Below are positions 37,774 to 47,486 of a stretch of 64,000 nt of DNA, piece after piece. A program made the translations under genes and the position numbers. The stretch is from assembly GCF_013128195.2 (NCBI RefSeq), contig NZ_CP053452.2, positions 7,688,001-7,752,000 of the forward strand, written 5' to 3'. Source of the DNA: Frigoriglobus tundricola (GTDB lineage: Bacteria; Planctomycetota; Planctomycetia; Gemmatales; Gemmataceae). The notes beneath the pieces were generated by a model. It was given only the letters and a program-made list of their open reading frames with translations. It did not search any database and was not told the origin of the DNA. The number at the start of each line of letters is the position of its first letter. Within the stretch, counting starts at the first letter, position 1.

Positions 37774-38343
37774 ATGACGACCGGAGCCGCGGTCCCGATC
37801 ACCGAAGCGCCGCTGAGTGCCGAACAGTACGCCGCTCTCCCGAACGACGGGCGCTTGACCGAACCGGTCCAGGGGAAGGTGGTCGAAACGCCCCCACCCG
37901 GTACGCTCCACGGTTACATCACGGCCAACCTCACCAGCATTCTGCGCGAATTCGTTCGGGCGCACGGCCTCGGCCGCGTCGTCGGAAACGACGCGGGGGT
38001 CATTACCCGTCGCCAGCCCGACAACGTGCGCGGGCCGGACGTGGCGTTCTTCAGTTATGCCAGACTGCCGAAGGGCCGTTACCGGAAGGTTACCCCAACG
38101 CCCTACCGGAACTGGTGTTCGAAGTGAAATCGCCACCGGATCGGTGGTCTGCGATCACGTCAAAATCCGGCGAGTACCTGAACGCCGGGGTCGTGTGCGT
38201 GTGTGTAGTCGATCCCGAAACGGAAAGCTTCGGGAGTGTATCTGGCCAACGAACTGCCGCGGCGCCATACGGTTGAGGAGCAACTGACGCTCGCGGACGT
38301 GTTACCCGGCTTTCCGGTTCCGATCCGGCAGTTCTTTGAATAG
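37774..38343 (+). pseudogene. Uma2-family (PD-(D/E)xK) protein gene with two frame disruptions
   Basis: Frame one: MTTGAAVPITEAPLSAEQYA to GPDVAFFSYARLPKGR. Near 38078 it shifts into a second frame: LPEGYPNALPELVFEVKSPP, with the E-x-K nuclease-like core, to DPETESFG. Near 38235 it shifts again into VYLANELPRRHTVEEQLTLA, ending PIRQFFE and stop at 38343. The two indels are opposite (one base lost, one gained). The whole would be about 190 residues, the normal Uma2 length. Uma2 proteins are abundant in planctomycetes and cyanobacteria; function is unclear. Decay or sequence error. Confidence 0.8.
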
Positions 38344-38385
38344 GCCGTTCGAACGGCCTGTTCCGTCCCAACAATCGCTCTCGCC

Positions 38386-41201
38386 TCACTTCGGGCCGCG
38401 CGGGGGAAGGGGCGCCAGGAACACAAAGTCCTCGGCCCGCTGACTATCGGGCGGTACGTGCCCGCCCTGGTCGATGCGGTCGGCGCCGACGCTCCACACC
38501 AGCGCGCGGCCTCGTTCGACATCGAGTGTCAACACCCGGTCCTCCGCGCGGCCCTGTGAGGAGACGCTCTGCTGAGCGCGGAGCATCTCCCCGCTCGAAA
38601 CACGGTAACCGAACGGCTTTCCGCCGGCGTACGGGTCGTCGGGTAGTCGGTCGAGGTAGCCCTGATCGACGAGGTCGGCGAGCGCGGCCGGCGGCCCGCC
38701 CCGTTCCATCTGGTACGCACTGATGGCGGCCGTGAGGATCAGCGCGCGGCGGGCCACCCGGAGCTGAGCCTCCTTTTCGGCGAGATCGACCGGGGGCCGG
38801 CCCCGGAACAGGATACCGGCCCCCGGTCGTCCGAACACCAACTGGTAAAACCAGGTGCGCGGGACGGGATCGGGCGCACGGTCCACCAGCCGCCGGGTCC
38901 GTTCCCGCTCCCAGGGCAGCGACCACGCGAAGGCGACGAGATCGGCCTCGGCCGCCGCCCGCTCCGGGTCCCCGCGGGACGGGGTGAGAGCGGCGGTGAG
39001 CCACTGGCCCGGGGCGCGCATCTGACCGCGGATCACGTACCGGTCAACGAGGTGATACGGGCGCGGGTCGAACGGCGCCGGGTCGTCCGCTCCGGCCGCC
39101 GTCCGGGCCAGTGCGCGGGCGAGGTCCGCCCGGCCGGTCAGGTGCGCGAGCCACTGGTCGGCCGCGCGCGCCGCCGCCCGCTCCGTCTCCCCCGCGGCGT
39201 CCAGGGCGAGGAGCCCGCCGCCGCACCGCATCGTCCGGGTCAGCGCGGTGACAGTGTGGAACGCCTTGGGTAACGCGTCCGGGTCGTTCGCCTGTTTCTG
39301 GAGACCGCGGACCAGGAGCGCGACGGCATCCGGCGGGCGTTGTCCAGGGCGGTCGCGGTCGTCGCGGTCGTGCCGACCAGTTGCGGCAGCTCGTACACGC
39401 CCAGCGGGAGGCGGGCCGCGTCCGCCGCCATGTTCGGCCACGGCTTGTCTCCGGGGGCGGTGGGCGGGTCGTCGAACACCCGGTCCAGGTACTCGGCCAA
39501 CTCGGGGTCGTCGGTCGGCCACCCGAACCGGGCTGCCGTGTCCAGGCGCTCGTCGACCCGCGGGCGCCGGCGCGCGTCCGGTACCCGGCTCGGCTCCGGG
39601 ACGGACGCGGCGGCGAGGCGGGCGAACCGGTCGGCGGCGGTGCGGAAGTCGCGCCCGCCGACGTTTTCGTCGTAATTCGGGAGCCGGGCGACGAACGCCG
39701 CGTCGTCCGCGCCGGTCGGATCGTCCGGGACCTGTAGGACGCGGTACGCCACACCGCCCACGAGCGACACCACGAGCACGCCCGTGGCCACGCACAGGCG
39801 CGTGAGCGGGCCGCGGGCGGTCGCCCGGTCCGCGGCCCACCCGCGGATGAGCACCCGTCCGGTCAGCAGCACCGCGCCGGCCGGGAGCCAAACTTGCCAG
39901 TGCGTCACGCCGCCGGCCAGGAGCGACATTTCCCACACCGCGGCACACGTCCCGGCGAGCATGGTCGCCACGCCCGTCGCCACCACCAGCTTGCGGAACA
40001 AGAGGCCGCAAACGTGCCCGAACGCGAACCCGTAGACCGCCGGTACCAGCAGGAACTTCAGGGTCTGCGCGCCGAGTTCATCGAACAGCCGGCTCTGGAA
40101 CACGCCCGCGAAGGAGCTGCGGCCGCGGCCGAACCCTTCGGTCGTTTCGACCTGCGCCCGGAGGACGGACGGCAGCGCGAGGAGTACGAGCAGCCACAGG
40201 AGGAACCCGAAGTGGATGCCGATCTTGACCCACCACGCCCGCCCGACCGGCAACCGGTGTTCGCTCCAGAAGCGTGCCGTTTGGTGCGCCTGTTCGTCGC
40301 CGAACGCGGTCACCCCGGCCAGCACGCCGGCCGCCAGTGCCAGCACCGGCCAGAGGACCAGCGGCCGCATGTTCGGCAGGAGCAGCGCGAGCCCGAACGC
40401 CAGTGCGAACAGGGACAGCACCGTGCCCGGTGTCCGTAACTGCTGTGCCGTGAGCCAGGCGAGCGCGCGGGCGCCCGTACCCGGTTTCCGGGGGCGGACC
40501 GATGGCCCGCGCGTCCAGGGTCCGGCACCCACGATTTCGGCCGAGCGGGCACGGTCCGGGGCCGTGAACCGCCACGCCGAGATCGCGAGGGGGGTTCCGA
40601 CCATCAGTAGCTCGAAGAGCGCCCAACCGGTCGGCGGCGGGCCGCCCGCACCCGGACGGGCGAAGAGGAGAACGATGGGAAACAGGAAAGCGAACGAGGC
40701 GAGCGTCGCCGCCGGGATGGCGATCCCGACGGACCCGAGCGTGGTCCGGGCGAGCGTGGACCCGAGCGTGCCCCACGCGAACGCGAGGAGCGCGTACACG
40801 AGCAACCGGGCCAGGAACGAAACGTCGGCCAGCCCGAGTGCCGCGGCCACCGCCATGAGGGCCAGCACCTCGGCCAGCGCCAGCAGGAGCCCGGCGACCA
40901 CCTTGGCGCGCCACAGCGCCCAGTGCCCGGTCGGCAGCGCCTCCAGGAAGGCGATCGTTCCGGACTCCTTTTCGGCCGCAAACAGTGCCCCGCCACACAC
41001 CATGCCGGCGGTCACAACGAGCATGAGCGTGAGGAGCCGCCCGGCGCCGAGTGCCGCGACGATGTCGGTCATGGGGGCATTGGGCATCGGCGGATCCGCG
41101 AACACGGCCGCCGCGACGAGTAACGCGCCGCCCAGCACGGCGAGCATGACCGCGATGAGCCCCTGCTCCCGCAGCTCTTTCCACACGACCGCGCGAATCA
41201 C
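38386..41201 (-). pseudogene. ABC-2 type permease with large C-terminal domain, one frameshift
   Basis: Starts at a GTG at 41201 (reading MIRAVVWKELREQGLIAVML). There are at least ten hydrophobic segments in two sets, with ABC-2 features (LLTLMLVVTAGMVCGGALFA, EKESGTIAFLEALPTGH near the start; again FWSEHRLPVGRAWWVK). The frame breaks near 39331-39338 after TTATTATALDNAR and resumes in another frame as PDAVALLVRGLQKQAND. The rest gives a soluble region of about 310 residues ending RAEDFVFLAPLPPRGPK, with GYLDRLPDDPYAGGKPFGYR, a pilin-like substrate motif seen in planctomycete proteins. One missing base explains the break. It pairs with the ATPase gene 88 bp upstream. Confidence 0.78.
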
Positions 41202-41289
41202 GCTGTTCTCGCTCCGCTCGGCTGGGTATGGGCGCTGCGCCAGAAAGGTCGCCCGCAAAACGACGCGGACGGGACCGGTACCGAACCGC

Positions 41290-42237
41290 TCACCGCGCCG
41301 GATTCGGCCCGCGCCACACCATCGGCGGTCCCCCGCTGCTCTCAGCCGGGGCGACGGATTTGGCCATCAGGCCGGCGTACACTTCTTCGAGCGACACCGC
41401 GACGTCCTCGACGTCGGACAGGTCGGCCCGCTCGCGGAGCGCCGCGATCGCGGCCGGGTCGGGGTCCTGGACCAGCACCTGCCAGAACCGGCCGGTCCCG
41501 TTGCGTTCGAGGATCGTGCCGAGCCCGGTCGGATCGGGCGGGGCGCTCGTGAACCGGAGACTCACCCGGCGGACCTGTTTGCGCACTTCCTCGAGGGTCG
41601 TGGACAGGATCATCTTGCCCTCGCGGAGCAACCCGACGTGGGTGCAGGCGCGTTCCAGTTCGGCAATCGAGTGGCTCGTGATGAACACCGTGCGGCCGGA
41701 CGCGGCGAGGTCCGCCAGCCCGGCGAGGAACTCCCGGCGGGTGAGGAGGTCCAGGCCGGACGTGGGCTCGTCGAGCAGCAGCACCTCGGGGTCCGGGGCG
41801 AGGGCGAGGGCGAGGCCCACGCGGGCGTAACCGCCCTTGGAGAGGTCCTTCAGCCGCTTGGTCGGGTCGAGCCCGAGGCGCTCGGTCCACTCGCGGTAGC
41901 GCGTCAGGAACCCCGGTTTGTGAAACGACGCCGTAAACCAGCCGATGTCGCCGACGGACATCCAATCGTAGAACCGCGGGCGCTCGGGCATGTACCCGAC
42001 GCGGTGCCGCAGTTCGGTGGCCCTGGCCCAGCAGTCGAGGCCGAGGATGGTCGCCCGGCCGCTGTCAGGTGGGGCCAGGCCGGTGAGGATCTTCATGGTG
42101 GTGGTCTTGCCCGCGCCGTTGTCGCCCAGGAAGGCGTACACGGCACCGGACGGTATCCGCAGGTCCAGCCCGTCGAGGGCCGTTTTGCCGCGGTACCGCA
42201 CCACCAGGTGTTCGATTTCGATTACATTTTCGGGCAT
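41290..42237 (-). CDS. ABC transporter ATP-binding protein
   Basis: 315 residues from MPENVIEIEHLVVRY at 42237. Walker A GDNGAGKTTTMKILTG, Q-loop region PERPRFYDWMS, signature LSKGGYARVGLALAL (LSGGQ variant with K), Walker B EVLLLDEPTSGLDLL and the H-loop VFITSHSIAELERAC. It belongs to the CcmA/YhaQ-type exporters that work with ABC-2 permeases; a DUF4162-like C-terminal segment follows. It is encoded immediately before the permease on the same strand. Substrate unknown. Confidence 0.93.
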   Translation of the reverse strand: MPENVIEIEHLVVRYRGKTALDGLDLRIPSGAVYAFLGDNGAGKTTTMKILTGLAPPDSGRATILGLDCWARATELRHRVGYMPERPRFYDWMSVGDIGWFTASFHKPGFLTRYREWTERLGLDPTKRLKDLSKGGYARVGLALALAPDPEVLLLDEPTSGLDLLTRREFLAGLADLAASGRTVFITSHSIAELERACTHVGLLREGKMILSTTLEEVRKQVRRVSLRFTSAPPDPTGLGTILERNGTGRFWQVLVQDPDPAAIAALRERADLSDVEDVAVSLEEVYAGLMAKSVAPAESSGGPPMVWRGPNPAR

Positions 42238-42329
42238 TGGCAGCGATCGCCCCAAGTGTCCCTCGCGACTCTGGTCCTGCGAGGCGCGGCTTCACGCCCG
42301 CTTGTTCCTGACTGGCGCCCGCAAGGGGC

Positions 42330-43337
42330 TCACCGCGCGAAAAACGCCTCTTTCACCTGCGGGTTCACCACCCAGTCCGCGGGCCACTCCCCCGCGAGCA
42401 GTTTCACGATCGCGTGGGCCGGGACGCGGGCCATGTCCAGGCGCGACTGCTTATCCACGCCGGCCGTGTGCGCCGTCAGTAGGACGTTGTCGAGGGAGAA
42501 GAGCAGGTTGGTGCCCGGCGGTTCGACCTCGTACACGTCCAGACCGGCGCCGGCGATCCGCTTTGCGACCAGTGCCTCGTACAGGTCTTGTTCGTGAACG
42601 AGCCCGCCGCGTGCGGTGTTCAACACGAACGCCGTCGGCTTCATTAGTGCGATCGTGTCGCGGTTGATGAGGTTCTTGGTCAGCGGGGTCTTCGGAACGT
42701 GGAGCGTGATGACGTCCGCCCGCGCGAGTAGCTCCTCGATCGGGACGAAGGTCACGTTGTGCGCCGCGGCGAACGCTTCATCGGGGAGGATCTCGGTCGC
42801 CAGGACTTTGAGCCCGAACGGAACGGCCCTCTGGGCGACGGCCTTTCCGATCCGTCCGAGCCCCACGATGCCGAGGGTGGTCCCGCGCAGGTTGCCGACC
42901 GCCCGCCGCGGCCAGAGCCCCTGCCGGATCTCGGTGTCCTGCTCGCGCAACTTGCGGGTCAGCGCGAGCATGAGCATGAAGGCGTGTTCGGCGACCGCCT
43001 CCTGGTTCGTACCCGGGGCGTAGCACACGGCCACCCCGTGGTCGGTGGCGGCCTGCAGGTCCACGGCGTCGTATCCGACGCCCGCACGGGCGATCACCTT
43101 GAGCCCGGCTTCGGCCGCCTTGGCGATGACCGCCCGGGTGTAGGGCTCGCTCCCCGCAAGGGAGGCGACGCAGCCGGGCAGGTGAACGAGGAGTTCCGGC
43201 TCCGTCATCTGCTTCTCGGAGCCGGGCAGGTGCCGCGGGGGGTACTCGATGGTGTAGCCGGCGGCGCGGAGGATCGGGCCGTAGGTGTGTTCGATCTCCC
43301 GGAGGGGCGCGGGTGCGACCAGAACGCGGCGGCTCAT
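42330..43337 (-). CDS. D-isomer 2-hydroxyacid dehydrogenase (phosphoglycerate dehydrogenase-like)
   Basis: 335 residues from MSRRVLVAPAPLREIEHTYG at 43337. Rossmann motif GIVGLGRIGKAVAQRA, substrate Arg in VLNTARGGLVHE, catalytic Glu in GLDVYEVEPPGTN and catalytic His in LLTAHTAGVDKQS. Length matches the short SerA form lacking the ACT regulatory domain, so serine biosynthesis is possible, but glyoxylate or hydroxypyruvate reduction is not excluded. It is followed 92 bp downstream by the ABC ATPase on the same strand, with no evident link. Confidence 0.9.
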   Translation of the reverse strand: MSRRVLVAPAPLREIEHTYGPILRAAGYTIEYPPRHLPGSEKQMTEPELLVHLPGCVASLAGSEPYTRAVIAKAAEAGLKVIARAGVGYDAVDLQAATDHGVAVCYAPGTNQEAVAEHAFMLMLALTRKLREQDTEIRQGLWPRRAVGNLRGTTLGIVGLGRIGKAVAQRAVPFGLKVLATEILPDEAFAAAHNVTFVPIEELLARADVITLHVPKTPLTKNLINRDTIALMKPTAFVLNTARGGLVHEQDLYEALVAKRIAGAGLDVYEVEPPGTNLLFSLDNVLLTAHTAGVDKQSRLDMARVPAHAIVKLLAGEWPADWVVNPQVKEAFFAR

Positions 43338-43775
43338 CGGTGTCGGGGTCCGGTTGATGGCGAGTCGGAGGGGCTTAGCGATCAGGATACGGAATCGTGT
43401 CCGGTAGTGTATGTTCCACAATTAACGAACCCCGGGCTATGGGACCGTGTCCGTCCGCCAACCCCCGGTGCGAAGGAAATGTGTGGTTTCGGGGGCCGGA
43501 CGGGTGAACCGTTCGGATTGGGAGACAAAAGTAGGGGCTGGGGCGCGCCGGGCGTGCGACCATTCTGGGGAATCGAGGCCATGTTGCTTGACGTATGACT
43601 CAACCCGTCTGATGATACCTTAACGAGGTGCGGATGTTCCGCACCGCATCAGCCGGCATGGCACGGTCGTTTAACCGACCCCGGAGGCAGACCACGACAA
43701 CGGTGATTAACACCCCCGTTCGGACGCGGCACCCAGAGCCTCCGGAGGCAGCACCCATGCCCTGAAGGAGGCCAC
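43338..43775. other. Intergenic region upstream of rsfS with promoter candidate and hairpin
   Basis: No credible gene in these 438 bases. TTGACG (43588-43593), a 17-base spacer and GATGAT (43611-43616) form a candidate plus-strand promoter. A hairpin GGTGCGGA-TGT-TCCGCACC follows at about 43629-43647, and two CGGAGGCAG repeats (about 43681 and 43743) occur before the rsfS ribosome-binding site. The hairpin could mark a leader element controlling the translation-gene cluster. Confidence 0.4.
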
Positions 43776-44195
43776 TTGAACACCGCCACGTTGAGCACGT
43801 TGAGTCCGGTGAGCTCGGTGCCCGCCCCGCAACCGACCCCCATCAGTAGCGCCCTCCACCGGGCCTGCTTGGCGGCCCGTACGGCCGCCGATAACAAGGG
43901 TCGGGACATTCTGGTGCTGGACATGCGCTCCTGCACCCCCCTGTTCGACTTCTTCGTCATCAGTACCGGCACCAGCCGCCGCCAGCTCCACACGCTGGCC
44001 GAGGAAACGGACGCCGCCCTGCGGGCCGACGGGGACACCCGACTCGGCATCGAGGGGTACGAGGCGAGCAAGTGGATCGTGCAGGACTACGGGGACGTGA
44101 TGGTTCACGTGTTCGACCCTGACACCCGCGACTACTACAAGCTCGAAGAGTTGTGGGCGGACGCGAAAAAAGTGGACTGGGAGCGCGAAGACTAG
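43776..44195 (+). CDS. rsfS: Ribosomal silencing factor RsfS
   Basis: 139 residues. Starts at TTG, supported by a strong AAGGAGG five bases upstream and the absence of an ATG before the conserved part. The DUF143/RsfS core is KGRDILVLDMRSCTPLFDFF, VISTGTSRRQLHTLAEETD and WIVQDYGDVMVHVFDPDTRD with YYKLEELWADA. Binds ribosomal protein uL14 and blocks joining of the subunits in starvation. A leader of about 30 Pro/Ser/Thr-rich residues precedes the domain. First gene of the 43.8-49.6 kb plus-strand translation cluster. Confidence 0.93.
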   Translation: MNTATLSTLSPVSSVPAPQPTPISSALHRACLAARTAADNKGRDILVLDMRSCTPLFDFFVISTGTSRRQLHTLAEETDAALRADGDTRLGIEGYEASKWIVQDYGDVMVHVFDPDTRDYYKLEELWADAKKVDWERED

Positions 44196-44329
44196 CCTTT
44201 ACCACCGCGGATGAACGGTCCGCGGGTTCCTATAACGAACCTGTCGGCCGGGCCGCCCCTCCTTAAGGGTGTCGGCTCCGGCCGACAGTCGCTTTTTGGG
44301 GCGGATGGGGCGTGAGCCCTGGTGGGTAC

Positions 44330-46267
44330 ATGAACCTTTTGACGCAAGTCCGCGCGCTCTTCGAGCCGGCGATCACGGCACTCGCCCCGGACAAGGCGAA
44401 GGTGCCGGACTACCTGAACGCGATCAAGCCGTCCTCGAACGCGGACAACGGCGACTATCAGGCGAACTGCGCGATGGCGCTGGGCAAGGCGCTCGGGCAG
44501 AAGCCGCAGGACGTCGCCAAGGCGCTCGTCGCCCACTTGCCCGCGAACGACCTTCTGGAAGAACCGACGGTCGCCGGTCCGGGGTTCATCAACCTCCGCC
44601 TGAAGTCGGACTTCCTCGCAAAAGCTGTTCAGAGCATCGCGACCGACCCGAAACTCGGCGTTGCGCCAGCCGCGGAGCCGAAAACGTTCGTGATCGACCT
44701 GAGCGGTCCGAACGTGGCCAAGCCGCTACACGTCGGTCACCTCCGCAGCACGATCATCGGCGACGCGCTCGTCCGCATCCTGCGCTTCCTCGGCCACACG
44801 GTCATCAGCGACAACCACCTCGGCGACTGGGGCACGCAGTTCGGTATGCTCATCTACGGCTACCGCACGTTCCTCGACAAGAAAAAGTATGGCGGAAGCA
44901 ACGAAGACAAGGTGCGCGAACTGGCGCGCCTTTACGTCCTTGTTCGTCAGGTTGCTGGAACGATCGACATCATCTCGCGCGGGTTTACACACTTCCGCGA
45001 CGAGGGTGCCTTCCAAGCCAACCCCGTCGCAGAGCTGACGCGCGTGTATGTGAACGGTCTGAAGCGAGCATCTGCGCCGGACGACGATGACGACGAAGGC
45101 GGCGCCGCCGGGCCACCCGCGTCGAACCCCGTTGCAGATGGTTTTCGTCAGGAGACCGCGAAGTTACACGAAGGCGACGCGGAGAACCTGAAATTGTGGC
45201 GTGAGTTCATGCCTCCCTGCATGGAGGAGATTCACAAGGTTTACAAGAAACTCGAAGTGATCCCCTTCGACCACGAACACGGGGAGAGCTTCTACCAACC
45301 GATGCTCGCGGGGGTGGTGGAATCGCTCCGGTCCGCGGGCGTGTCGGAAGAGGGCGACGGCGGGTCCGTCATTATCCGCTTCGGGCCGGAAAATGTGGCC
45401 CTAATCCGAAAACGCGACAGGGCGTTTACGTACACCACTACCGACCTCGCGACAATTAAGTACCGCATCGAGACGTTCAAGCCGGATGCGATGTTGTACG
45501 TCGTGGATTTTCGCCAGGCGCAGCACTTCGCCAACCTGTTCGAGGCGTCGCGCCGCTGGGGCTACGAGGGCGTTGAACTCAATCACGTGAAGTTCGGCTC
45601 AGTTCTGAACAAGGACGGAAAACCGCTGAAAACTCGTGAAGGCGGCACGACCGAACTCACGACCCTGCTCGATCGCGCTACCGAACTCGGCGGCGCCTTA
45701 TTTGAGATGACCTACTGGCAACGCAAGGCTAATGGTCACGACGTGCCGGACTGGAAAGAGTACACAGAGGACGAGAAGGCGAACATCGCATCGGCGGTTG
45801 GCATTGGGGCAGTGAAATACGCAGACCTGAGCCAGAACCGCACCACCGACTACAAATTCGACTTCGCGAAGATGCTTGCGACCGACGGCAACACTGCGAC
45901 TTACATGCAGTATGCGTATGCACGCTGTCGCGCTATTTTTCGCAAGGGTGACATTGATGAGGCTCGGTTCCGGGCTAACCCGCCCGCGGTGGCGATCACG
46001 CACCCGGCCGAGCGTACACTCGCGCTCCAACTGCTCCGCTTTCCGGAGGCGGTCGAAGCCGCGGCGGCGGACTATCTGCCGCACCTCATCACCGCCTATC
46101 TGTGGGACCTGGCGAAGTGCTTCAGCGGCTTCTTTGAGGGCTGCCCGGTACTCAAGGCCGAGACCCCGGAACTGAAGGAAAGCCGCCTGTTGCTGGTCGA
46201 TCTGGTCGGCCGCGTCATCAAGCAGGCACTCGACCTGCTCGGTATCCGCGTCGTCGAGCGAATGTAA
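44330..46267 (+). CDS. argS: Arginyl-tRNA synthetase
   Basis: 645 residues from MNLLTQVRALFEPAITALAP at 44330; a GTG six codons earlier is possible. Class I synthetase: HIGH box as HVGH in SGPNVAKPLHVGHLRSTIIG, KMSKS-equivalent at FGSVLNKDGKPLKTREGGT, and the Arg-specific C-terminal helical DALR domain (PAERTLALQLLRFPEAVEAA). Unusual is an acidic/Gly-Pro insertion (PDDDDDEGGAAGPPASN, about residues 247-270) before GFRQETAKLHEGD, within the catalytic domain. It looks like a surface loop and should not affect catalysis. Confidence 0.96.
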   Translation: MNLLTQVRALFEPAITALAPDKAKVPDYLNAIKPSSNADNGDYQANCAMALGKALGQKPQDVAKALVAHLPANDLLEEPTVAGPGFINLRLKSDFLAKAVQSIATDPKLGVAPAAEPKTFVIDLSGPNVAKPLHVGHLRSTIIGDALVRILRFLGHTVISDNHLGDWGTQFGMLIYGYRTFLDKKKYGGSNEDKVRELARLYVLVRQVAGTIDIISRGFTHFRDEGAFQANPVAELTRVYVNGLKRASAPDDDDDEGGAAGPPASNPVADGFRQETAKLHEGDAENLKLWREFMPPCMEEIHKVYKKLEVIPFDHEHGESFYQPMLAGVVESLRSAGVSEEGDGGSVIIRFGPENVALIRKRDRAFTYTTTDLATIKYRIETFKPDAMLYVVDFRQAQHFANLFEASRRWGYEGVELNHVKFGSVLNKDGKPLKTREGGTTELTTLLDRATELGGALFEMTYWQRKANGHDVPDWKEYTEDEKANIASAVGIGAVKYADLSQNRTTDYKFDFAKMLATDGNTATYMQYAYARCRAIFRKGDIDEARFRANPPAVAITHPAERTLALQLLRFPEAVEAAAADYLPHLITAYLWDLAKCFSGFFEGCPVLKAETPELKESRLLLVDLVGRVIKQALDLLGIRVVERM

Positions 46268-46275
46268 ATCCGAGT

Positions 46276-46353
46276 CGAAAGTCGTAGGGCCGAAGGTCGT
46301 AACGTCTAGAATGACTGCGACTGACTTTACGACCTTTGACCTTACGTCTTTGG
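46276..46353. repeat. Imperfect inverted repeat between argS and obg
   Basis: GAAAGTCGTAGGGCCGAAGG and its continuation TCGTAACGTC (46276-46305) pair with GACTTTACGACCTTTGACCT plus TACGTCTTT (46323-46351); about 24 of 29 positions match. The AAAGTCGTAAGGTC unit looks like a dispersed intergenic repeat. It could fold in the argS-obg transcript. Confidence 0.55.
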
Positions 46354-46364
46354 GCCACCCAGCC

Positions 46365-47486
46365 ATGTTCGTCGATCGCGTCGAGTTGTTCGTGAAGGGC
46401 GGGGACGGGGGCCGCGGGGCCGCGTCGTTCCGGCGGGAAAAGTACATTCCCCTGGGCGGTCCGGACGGGGGCGATGGCGGGAACGGCGGGTCCGTGATCG
46501 TCCGCGCCGACCCGAACGCCGACAACCTCGCCGGCCTCACCATGAAGAAGCACTGGAAGGCCAAGAACGGCGAGGCCGGCATGGGCTCGAAGTGCGCCGG
46601 CAAGAACGCCGAGGACGTCGTCCTGCTCGTCCCGCCGGGCACCCTCGTGCGGGACCGCACCCGCGGGAACGTGCTCAAGGACCTCGTCGCGCCGGGCGAC
46701 GAAGTGGTCGTGGGGAAGGGCGGGCGCGGGGGGCGCGGGAACACGCACTTCAAGAGCGCGACCAACCGCGCGCCGCGCGAGTTCGAGCCGGGCGAGGACG
46801 GCGAGGAGCGCTGGATCTTGCTTGAACTCAAGGTGATCGCCGACGCGGGCCTGGTCGGGTTCCCCAACGCGGGCAAGTCCACGTTCCTGTCGCGGGTGTC
46901 GCGCGCGACGCCGCAAATCGCCTCGTACCCGTTCACGACGAAGTCCCCGAACCTCGGCATCGTGACCGTCGGCGACGGTCCGGGGTTCGTGCTGGCCGAC
47001 CTCCCGGGGCTGATCGAGGGCGCGGCCCAGGGCGTCGGTCTGGGCCACGAGTTCCTGCGGCACGTCGAACGGACCCGCGTGCTGATCCACCTGGTCGAAC
47101 CGTTCCCGGCGGACGGCTCCGACCCGGTTCACAACTACCACGCGATCCGCAAGGAACTGCGCGAGTACGCGGTGCCGCTGGACGGCAAGCCCGAAGTGGT
47201 GTGCGTGAGCAAAGCCGAACTGACCGGTGCGGACGAGGTGCGCGACAAACTGGCCGCGGACCTGGGCCACGAGGTGCTGCTCATCTCGTCGGTGACCGGT
47301 CAGGGGTTGCACACGGTGGTGGGCCGCGTGACGCAAATGCTGGCCGACATCAAGCGCGACGAGGCGCTAGCCGCGGCCCGTAAGAAGCCGACCGAGTTCC
47401 CGACCGAAGCCGCGATCCGGACCGGCGATTTCCAGACCACCGCAGTGACGAGCATCACCCCGCCCGTAGAGGGGGAGGTGCCGTGA
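46365..47486 (+). CDS. obg: GTPase Obg/CgtA
   Basis: 373 residues from MFVDRVELFVKGGDGGRGAA at 46365; in-frame codons upstream come from the repeat. N-terminal glycine-rich Obg fold (GPDGGDGGNGGSVIV, GKGGRGGRGNTHFKSATNRA), then a G domain: G1 GFPNAGKSTFLS, switch I/G2 YPFTTKSPNLG, G3 DLPGLIEGA. The G4 position reads VSKAEL instead of NKxD, so guanine specificity may be relaxed or a neighbouring residue compensates. Acts in 50S assembly and stringent response. Its stop overlaps the coaX start by 4 bp. Confidence 0.95.
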   Translation: MFVDRVELFVKGGDGGRGAASFRREKYIPLGGPDGGDGGNGGSVIVRADPNADNLAGLTMKKHWKAKNGEAGMGSKCAGKNAEDVVLLVPPGTLVRDRTRGNVLKDLVAPGDEVVVGKGGRGGRGNTHFKSATNRAPREFEPGEDGEERWILLELKVIADAGLVGFPNAGKSTFLSRVSRATPQIASYPFTTKSPNLGIVTVGDGPGFVLADLPGLIEGAAQGVGLGHEFLRHVERTRVLIHLVEPFPADGSDPVHNYHAIRKELREYAVPLDGKPEVVCVSKAELTGADEVRDKLAADLGHEVLLISSVTGQGLHTVVGRVTQMLADIKRDEALAAARKKPTEFPTEAAIRTGDFQTTAVTSITPPVEGEVP

